64,000 nucleotides of DNA, taken from NCBI GenBank assembly GCA_000469685.2, contig LS997565.1, forward strand, positions 7,265,005 to 7,329,004. The letters are read 5' to 3'. Numbering within the stretch: the stretch's first letter is position 1; each line of letters begins with the position of its first letter. The DNA is from Haemonchus contortus. Lineage: Eukaryota > Nematoda > Chromadorea > Rhabditida > Trichostrongylidae. The notes below the pieces were generated by a model. The model had not been told where the DNA came from, did not search any database, and worked only from the letters and a program-made list of their open reading frames with translations. Positions 56,805-64,000 of this stretch are shown piece after piece. A program made the position numbers and the translations under genes.

Positions 56805-59800
56805 ATGCAGTCGTTTGGAGTTCCAGGAATGAGTCTGAAGAGTTGCTCTGGGTGTATGATAAGCGCCACGCTGATTCTGATGTTACTTGGAAGTTACGGA
56901 TGTTTTTCAGAAGGAACAAGAGTTTTGGCAGTAGAGGTAGGAAAATATTTGTATACTGCATATGTGCATACATCTATGGTCGCCGTTGAGGCAGAAGCTT
57001 CTTTGTCCTTAGCTTCTGCGTCAGACGTAAGTCCCACATTGCCGATGACATAGTTACTGAATTCAGGTGAACTCCAATGACAAAAGGCTACCATCTTCAG
57101 AGGCATCCGATGAGTATTCGAACAAAGGCGATACTACCACCCTTAGGTGAGCACGTATGCCCATGCAAATCATTACTATAATCTAACTATTAGGTTGAGT
57201 ACTCTTTAGCTATTTTTGAAAATTCACGTTGTCAACGCTTACGTCAACGTATCATATCTATATACACACTTTCAGTGAAGACTTCGCCTCATTTGATGCA
57301 AACGAGAAGTCCCGTTTCCTACAAAAACGTCAAGTTCTCACAAGCTCTGTCCGATGGGTGGAGAACAGGGTGTTTTACTACTTTGACTCAAGCATAGGTA
57401 TATTCTATTCCCTGATTTTGTTATGAAACCGGTGATTTGAGGGATCTCATGAGCCTTTCTTTCAGAAGAAGATGCTCAGAAAATTGTAGAGAAAGTGCTG
57501 GGTTACATCAGTGCTCGTACATGCATTGACTTTTATGAGGACCCGTCAGCCACTAATCGCATCCGCGTGACCAAAGGGAACGTCTGCTCTTCGTCCAGAG
57601 GAATGCAAAAGAGCGAGCAAAAACTATCCCTGAACGAGACCTGTTACAATGTAAGTTTCCCCTTTCTAAATCCAATTTGAGTACCATCATTCATGTAGGG
57701 AAGCTGATGCTGATAGTTTTACCTTAAAGGCACAGTTCACGAGAAAAACGGTTGTGAGATATCTCCCTTGGACAAATTTGTGGCCCCCCTGTGCGGCGTG
57801 CCAGGTCGGAAAACGGCACAGAGAACGGCATAAGGCATTATAAAGGCCCAAAGATTGCACCGGGTGTATACTCGGCCGAGTTACAGTGGCACAGTAGTGG
57901 CTGCACGAATCACGATTGAACCAATGTAGGAAGTACAAACAATTTGTCCTGACCCATTGCGACAGGGGAAGACACTTTTGCACAGTTTCGGCTTGATATA
58001 GTGTGCTCTTCACGCAGCTGCAGCAACTGCAGTCTTCAATGTTATTTCTCTGTTATGGTAATCTCGTCCAAGTTCTAATTTAAGTTTTTTGGGGAGCCTT
58101 ATTTTTCTCGAAGTCGTCAAGTTACTTGATTTCTTCATTATCGATGATCTATTCCCAACCTATACTTCCACTTTCGGACAAAAAATGGGTACCCAAAATT
58201 ATCGTGAAGTGTGCCTTTAATGAAGCTATCATCATTCTGAACTGTATTCCTACCACATTCCTGCAAATATCCCTGTTTTTTGATCAAGTGAAAGCACGTT
58301 TGAAAGCGTTCCTTTACTCAAAGTTCAAAGAATATCTGAGCGCAACTGAATTTGTCTGATTCTTTGAAGATTGGCGGTGTTGCCCATCAATTTATGCACG
58401 CCCTTGGTATATGGCACATGCAAACGCGTGATGATCGAGACCGTCACGTTCGAGTTGACCTCTCATCAAAGGCGGTGATTTATTTTTTCGTTGATATCGT
58501 CTACAATAAAAGGTCAGATTAGAAAACGCTCAGAATTGTCGGAATATAAAGCTGAGAAATTTTCTAAGAAAGACTTCTTTTGGTAATGTGGATTAAGCGC
58601 AGCAAGGAACATTGAAGTCTTCTCCAACCGTTGTAGGAATCTGTTTCAGCAGAGCAGAGCAGGGCAGAACTACAGAAAGCTTGACAGAACTGAAGTCATC
58701 AACTACACGCCATATGATTACGGTAGTGTTATGCACTACAAAGCCAATTCGTAAGCACTACAGTAATAAGTTAAAAGACAGTAGCAAAGAGTAGAGGTAC
58801 TGGATAAGTAGTTGGAATTGCTTTAGGTTTGCAGAAAGTGGAAACTCACTTGTTCCCATTCGAAAACGTTATCTACGGACAATAGGGTCGCCAATTCCAT
58901 CATTTTATGACATCGTGATGATCAACACCCACTACAAATGTAATGGTGAGTAAGACAGTGGGAAATTGCCTATCAACTGGTAACATGCCATTTCCCATAC
59001 ACCAGAAGGGTGATCTTTAAAAGAGCTTTTTTGAGCTTTTTTTCATGCAGCTCGATGCGCAACTTCTCAGAGTGCGATTTGCTTCAATGATGGAATGCCG
59101 AATCCGAGAGATTGCTCAGTATGCTTGTGTCCATTTGGATACGGCGGTACGTACTGCAACAGAAGAGTAAGTCAAAACTGATGAACCTTCTTCTTCCCAA
59201 TGAGGCTCTCGGGCTCCCATTGGGTTTTTTAATTCTCATTCGAATTCAACCGCTATAGAAGCAATATTAAGCCGGCCGGATGCGGAAAAACTCTCAGAGC
59301 CTTACCGTTTTGGAGAACTGAAACAATCTCATTCGAAAGATTTCCGGCTCATACTGGCCAAAGTGGCTTCATGATGTGTACTTACTGGATAAAGGTGAGA
59401 TTTTTTTCTGAAGAAGTGAGCCTAACCTCGAAAATGATATCTGACCTCACCCACTGCCCTAAATGGGGCCAGAACTCAGCAACACATGGAAAAAAATCTC
59501 TTGAAAGTACATTGGTGTGCAAACACTTAGGGACGAGATAGATAGTGTAACATAAAACGTTGAGAACTGGGGAGAAATAAGTGAGAGTGTGGGAGTATGT
59601 TGTCAGGCCTATGACGGTTATGCACAGGAAGCTGGACCTCCCATCGTGGAGGAACAATTCGTGTAAAACGAGAAATATGGCTGCCCGCACAAATCGAGGC
59701 AGTTGATAGGTACGGCAAAATTTTTTTTGTCATTCAGTAGCCAGTAGCTACCAAATACTGTGGTGGTATCTCCTTCTACACATCATGTCCCGCAGACATC

Positions 59801-61362
59801 GTCGGGATGACCTAGCACGAGGAAGGGTCATCGGGAAACACGAAAATGGTTGAAACATGCAGAGTGTGGCTCAGGAGCCTATTATCGCTCGCATCGTCGT
59901 TTCACATGCCCAGAAAGCATTCCAAACCTCTGATACTGCTGCACGAAAGAGAGGAGGTGGTCGACCAAGATCAACTACACTAAGGTATGACCGCTACGTT
60001 GTGCAGCAGGCAAGAAGGGATCCACGTTAATCAGCTTCTATGATTGCAATGTCATTTAACAGGACTTCGATGCAAGCCATCTCACGCACTACAGTGGCAC
60101 GACGACTGCACGGTGGCGCTCCATTCGCCCGACGACCGCTACGTTGTGTTCCTTCGACCCTCGTGCATCGACGAGACCGTTTAGGGTGGTGCCAGGAGCA
60201 TAGCGAATGGACTATTAAGGAATGACCTCGTGTGCTCTTTACGGATGAGAGCAGATTGAATCTGAGTGATGATTCTGAACTCAACCTTATATGGCGAAAG
60301 GTAGAAACATGCAGCTCTCCCAGAAACTGTCGAACGTGATCGTTCTGGTCGAGATGTATCGGTATGGGGAGGCATCATGCTGCATAACCGTACTGACCTC
60401 CAGATTCTTGACCGTGGAACCCTTACTAGTCAGTGTTACTGTGACGAGATACCCCTTCCTGATGTGCGTCTTTTCAAGGCTGCGGTGGGCGCTGGATTCA
60501 TTTTTATGGATGACAGTGCATATTCGGCGAATGGAGTGGTCTGCCCGTTCTCCCGACCCAAATTCCACGTGTGAGATGCACTGGGTAGGCGCGTAGCAGC
60601 ACGTCCAAATTCACCGGTGACCATCCAACAACTGTCAATTGTGGTGATTGAAGAGTGGAATGCCTTACCTCAGGAACTCATCAACAACCTCGTGGGAAGT
60701 ATGGGACTGCGCTGCAGAGCATTTATTGCTGTCCGGGTGATTACACACCCTATTGGGAACTGTGTTGCTTTATTTGAAGTACTAGGATAAATCGTGAGGA
60801 ACTATGTGTAATCGGTACCCTTGAATAAAATGTCTTATCTGCTCGTCTTATTCCGATTTTCTGTCAGTTGCTTCCTGCGCAACTCCGTAATGGTCCCCTA
60901 TCGGTATGGTGTAAATTTCATCGAGCTCTGTCGTCTAGCATAGGTAAAGTAATCGAAAGTTGTTTTCGTCCCTGAGTTTTGCACATCAGTGTAATTTGGT
61001 AGTGATCGAAGTAATGAACTGGACGTGGATATTCAGCAGCCCCACCGTCCCACTTCGTTTTTTCAGGCTCCACTCAATAAAAAGATTCAAGTACGAGTAA
61101 TAGAAGTGCCGACGGCTCTTTGCGGCTACGGGTGCAAAACGAATGCTATCGAGCCAAAGGTTCTGAAAGATAAAAGGGCAACGAATCCCAGGTTGGTAAT
61201 GGTTGAGGAATGTGGCTCTCCCAATGAGAAATGATGTATTTCAGGATTTGTTGTCCGGAGCAGCTCGGTGAAATCTTAACCAGTAAACTCAATCCTACTC
61301 CGATCTTCTCATACAGCATGGACACCACGTCGACATTCACGTTTCAATACCAATACATCTGA
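56805..61362 (+). CDS. Astacin-family metalloprotease-like protein (NAS type: astacin-EGF-CUB), catalytic Glu replaced by Gln
   Basis: Exons 56805-56936, 57067-57146, 57276-57397, 57466-57650, 58370-58474, 58650-58750, 58827-58945, 59051-59166, 59272-59394, 61067-61191, 61245-61362 join with consistent phases to 441 aa. Signal peptide or anchor: MISATLILMLLGSYGCFS. Short propeptide to about residue 95. Catalytic domain: VRWVENRVFYYFDSS, ISARTCIDFYED, zinc motif HQFMHALGIWH (three His kept), Met-turn YDYGSVMHY, then RTIGSPIPSFYDIVMINTHY. EGF module: CFNDG ... CLCPFGYGGTYC. CUB module: CGKTLRALPFW to FTFQYQYI. Active astacins have HExxHxxGxxHE; here the catalytic Glu codon is CAA (Gln) and the Glu after the third His is Met. 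The protein is therefore probably a secreted non-catalytic homolog, although the frame is fully open. Acceptors before exons 5 and 9 are AAG rather than CAG. The 1.67-kb intron 59395-61066 holds a Tc1 remnant. Confidence 0.92.
59765..60815 (+). mobile_element. Decayed Tc1-like transposon in the astacin intron
   Basis: Transposase pieces in order and in several frames: GGGRPRSTTLRYDRYVVQQA (linker after the HTH), ISRTTVARRLHGG, DRLGWCQEHSEWTI, RVLFTDESRLNLSDD (first catalytic Asp), FMDDSAYSANGVV (second Asp region), WSARSPDPNS (third acid region altered, normally ...DxNPIEH), and VTIQQLSIVVIEEWNALPQE near the end. Stops and frame changes are frequent. Terminal repeats were not identified, so the boundaries are approximate. 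Confidence 0.85.
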
Positions 61363-62147
61363 CTTTTTGTCAAATCCGTAGAAGCCAAATGAATTCTAGC
61401 AGTTTTTGTTGTCGTCAGCAGCGAGACAATCATGCCAATCCCAGAAAATAACTCTCGAATCCCCCTAATTCTTGATGGGGTCAGTGGAAGAAGGTTAATC
61501 AGCGTGATCATTTAGTAGCAAAAACGGGTAGTGTTCAGTGCTGGGGACCTGGCCCCCCAATAATAGCAATCGTGAACGTACAATAAGCTGAACTCAAAAT
61601 TCACGTCAAAGCGCATAGAGTCAATTGCTGTCATGGGCCGTCATCTAGGCATTATTGATACTGATCTCATTCTACAGTGCATTTCAGTGGTATACGTCCA
61701 CTCATTTTTCAAAAACTATTCGAAAAGAACTGGCCCAATTTAGCAGCATACATTATCAGATTCGTGACTCAAGAAAACTATGAACAACATCTTTCGAGGG
61801 TCGTTCGAGGGAATATTATCTAAAAAAAGAGCAGGACATAGCTCCTGCAGAGAATCTTTTGAGATGCAGTCGTAGTCGACTGCCCTTTAGGAATTCTATA
61901 CATCTGAATGTGCACTGTGATCGTTCCTCTGCCAACCTACGCTCGTTAACCATTTTTTGATGCAAGTTGCATAGTATAGTTTAGAGAAAGGTCCAAACTT
62001 TGCCGAAACTTTGTTACGTAGGCAGACTCAATAATGTGATAAATGGTAGTGGCAACTTGATGCATGTTTATCGAAAAGCTTCTTTTGGATCTAGCACTTC
62101 TTCAAATACCTGACATATAGAGTTAGGAAACTAATAAATTCTAAACG
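61363..62147. other. Spacer downstream of the astacin gene
   Basis: No coding sequence or repeat recognised. Confidence 0.4.
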
Positions 62148-63090
62148 CGGGCGAAATGCTCTGGGACGAGTTCAGACTTGAACCACCTGAAAATGTCTGG
62201 TATTACAGGAGTAGATCGCAAACCGTACCCAAGAAAAATGACTGGTGTGTTACTCCTTGTCATAGTGCCGATCAAGAACAGCTTTTGTCTCTCAGACGAA
62301 GGTAGAATCACATTGACTAAGGTAGACCATTAAAGAGTTTCTGAAGAGTTTCAAGGTACATACATGTGTGCATGGAAAAATCAATAGCCAAGGCGGTGCA
62401 GTTCGTTTGCTTTTCTTCCGTTCGATTACGCCTTTGTGATATCATATATCTCAACGTTGTATGTGGAAATAGCGAGCTCAAAAAGCCAAAGGAATGGAGC
62501 AATTAATGAATCTCGTTATATTCAGGCTTATGGAGGTATGGTCATGGAAAAATGTCATGAAAGGCCGAAATGAAAGGCTGGAATGGAAAAATTGCTTCGA
62601 AATCAAAAATCAAAAAAATTTAATAGCGGGCGAATTACTCTGAACGAGTTTGGGCTTGAACCATCTGAAAATATCTGGTATTGCAGGAGTCGATCGCAAA
62701 CCGTACCCAAGAGAAAAGACTGGTGTATTATTCTTTCTCATGGTGTCGTTCGAGAAAAGCTTCTGTCTTTCAGACAAAGGCAGAATCGCATTGACTAAGG
62801 TAGACTGTAGAAGAGTTCCTTAAGAGTTTCAAGGTATATACATGGAATATGCACGGAAGTCAATAGCGAGGCAGTGCTGCTGCTCGCAGTGCTCTCTTCC
62901 GTTCAGTTATGCCTTTGTAATAATATATATCTCAGCGTTGTATGTGGAAATAGTGAGCTCAAAAAGCCGAAGGAATGGATAAATTAATGAATCTCGTTAT
63001 ATTCAGGCTTATGGAGGTATGGACATAGTGAAATGCCATGAAAAGCTGAAAAAATTCGGCAGAAAAGGCTGGCATAGGAAAACTGCTACA
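62148..63090. repeat. Tandem direct duplication, two units of about 470 bp
   Basis: Unit 1 (about 62148-62612) and unit 2 (about 62626-63090) align along their whole length with small indels. Both start GCGGGCGAA..TGCTCTGG/TACTCTGA, share GTCTGGTATTACAGGAG / ATCTGGTATTGCAGGAG, then ATCGCAAACCGTACCCAAGA, TTGACTAAGGTAGAC, GTATGTGGAAATAG, GAGCTCAAAAAGCC, and CTTATGGAGGTATGG. No long shared reading frame exists, so the units are probably non-coding. Confidence 0.9.
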
Positions 63091-63261
63091 AAATCAGTCC
63101 TATCTATCAAAAAAGGAGCGAATCAGCCGCGAAAGATAATAAAAACGATAAAAACGTAATTTTTTTTATTTGGAAAAAATCTTCTCGGAACATAGGCTTT
63201 TATTGAAGGTGAGTGATGAAAAAAGAACCTTTCCCTTGTCAATGGAGGTTTGATTCGAATT

Positions 63262-63410
63262 AGGATCAGATTCGGACGGAGACAGCGCATCAAGACCTCT
63301 ATTCACATTGATCCAAGGTGATCAATATATTGATTTTTCGGTCGTGACGATGTTTCACATGACGGCGGTCACTGTTCTCCTGTGTCACCTCCGCCAACAC
63401 AACGGAAAAT
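63262..63410 (+). pseudogene. Truncated copy of CNNM exon 18 and its preceding intron
   Basis: Bases 63265-63409 align with 50152-50297 of the CNNM gene, spanning the end of intron 17 (CAGATTCGGA, ACCTCTATTCACA, ATCAATATAT.GATTTTT) and the start of exon 18 (CGTGACGATGTTTC, GACGG.GGTCAC, CCAACAC.ACGGAAAA). In the copy the acceptor is changed from TTTTCAG to TTTTCGG, so it would not splice there. The copy ends where a mariner begins at about 63411. No other CNNM exon was seen nearby. Confidence 0.85.
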
Positions 63411-64000
63411 AATAGGTTGGCAAATAAGTCCTGCGACAAAAAATTTGAAGCGTTGGAAATTTGTATCAACAGTGTGAACACGGTAGCAAGGGTGATAAAC
63501 TTGTAGGAAATTCCTCAGGTAATCAACACATGAGTAAGTAAGGGCACGCGTGTGGGTTTTAGCAGCATTACGGTCAATGAATGGACAACACCCAATTCGT
63601 GCCATCACCTTCTACCAAGCACGCCAAGAAAAAAACGCGAGTTTAGCGGCTCGAAATATCAGCAATCTATTCGATGCTAACACTGCTCACCGATCGACGG
63701 TCAACAGTCGGTTGGATCGCTTCATTGCAGGAGATACCAGCCTCCCGGGTAACGCAAGCATCATCCCCTAATTTGATGGATGTTGAAGGAATTCATTCAC
63801 TACGAGATGCTTAACGCAGATTGGACGGACACAGCCATCGCTTTCCCCTATGATCCCCGAAATTTGGCCAACAGGGCTGGAGAAGGACGATCAAAACCGT
63901 AAATCAGGTCCCTTTGGAGGGACAGCGCACGTCGGAAATTTGCTTCAGACAAACGTTAAAAGTTCACCGATCCCGATCGGTTCCAGATTACTCATCAGTC
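63411..64000 (+). mobile_element. Start of a mariner transposon, cut by the window end
   Basis: The left end ATAGGTTGGCAAATAAGTCC is a typical mariner terminus, different from the one at 48032. An open frame from 63550 gives the transposase N-terminal helix-turn-helix: PIRAITFYQARQEKNASLAA, NISNLFDANTAHRSTVNSRL and FIAGDTSLPGN. After that, frame changes and stops appear (for example near 63770-63810), so this copy is probably inactive. The right end lies beyond the window. Confidence 0.85.

Noticed and set aside
59382..59690. Additional astacin exon in the region around 59640-59710
   Set aside because: The sequence between 59395 and 61066 is not needed: exon 59272-59394 joins in phase to 61067-61191 with continuous CUB homology (YWIK then APLNKKIQVRV).
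1..64000. CRISPR arrays, bacterial operons, prophage or riboswitches
   Set aside because: No regularly spaced repeats or bacterial gene organisation were seen. The genes are clearly intron-containing and eukaryotic.

Overview
This window looks like a parasitic nematode chromosome, most likely a clade V strongylid (hookworm-like). That placement is inferred from style and content and was not checked against a database. Genes are split into many small exons. Introns begin with GTAAGT/GTGAGT-like donors and most end in TTTCAG. One gene starts with TTTCAG fused directly to the ATG, as expected of a spliced-leader acceptor. The protein families (astacin with EGF and CUB, Kunitz inhibitor, CNNM, PARG) and the transposon load (RTE, Penelope-like, Tc1, mariner, piggyBac-like) fit a nematode.

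Layout. 1-116 is the last exon of a Kunitz inhibitor. 1049-2539 and 4309-5599 are two tandem paralogous genes for small, apparently secreted, Lys/Arg-rich proteins; a fragment of an RTE retrotransposon lies between them. 7.1-12.9 kb on the minus strand is a nearly complete poly(ADP-ribose) glycohydrolase (PARG) gene of about 20 exons. A small piggyBac-like element with TTAA flanks follows. 14-24 kb and 28-33.7 kb are gene-poor, with tRNA-derived repeats, low-complexity tracts and a few isolated candidate exons. 24.4-28.0 kb is a nearly full RTE-type LINE lying inside a TATAG-type microsatellite.

33.8-50.9 kb on the plus strand is a 20-exon CNNM (cyclin M/ACDP) transporter gene of about 818 aa. 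Its 9.5-kb first intron hosts a Tc1-family element with an IR/DR terminal arrangement, and intron 15 hosts a mariner. 51.3-54.2 kb is a Penelope-like element (reverse transcriptase plus GIY-YIG nuclease) facing a second, truncated, inverted copy. A decayed mariner follows. 56.8-61.4 kb on the plus strand is an 11-exon astacin-EGF-CUB metalloprotease-like gene whose zinc motif has Gln in place of the catalytic Glu. A decayed Tc1-like element sits in its last large intron. The window ends with a tandem duplication of about 480 bp, a broken copy of one CNNM exon, and the start of another mariner.

The host genes do not form a pathway: PARG is nuclear or cytoplasmic ADP-ribose metabolism, CNNM is membrane magnesium/divalent-cation handling, and the Kunitz and astacin proteins are secretory. 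The most unusual items are the apparently inactive but open astacin, the tandem basic-protein pair, the CNNM exon copy 13 kb downstream, and the inverted Penelope arrangement. Exon models come from reading frames, splice signals and family similarity by eye. No transcript data were available.
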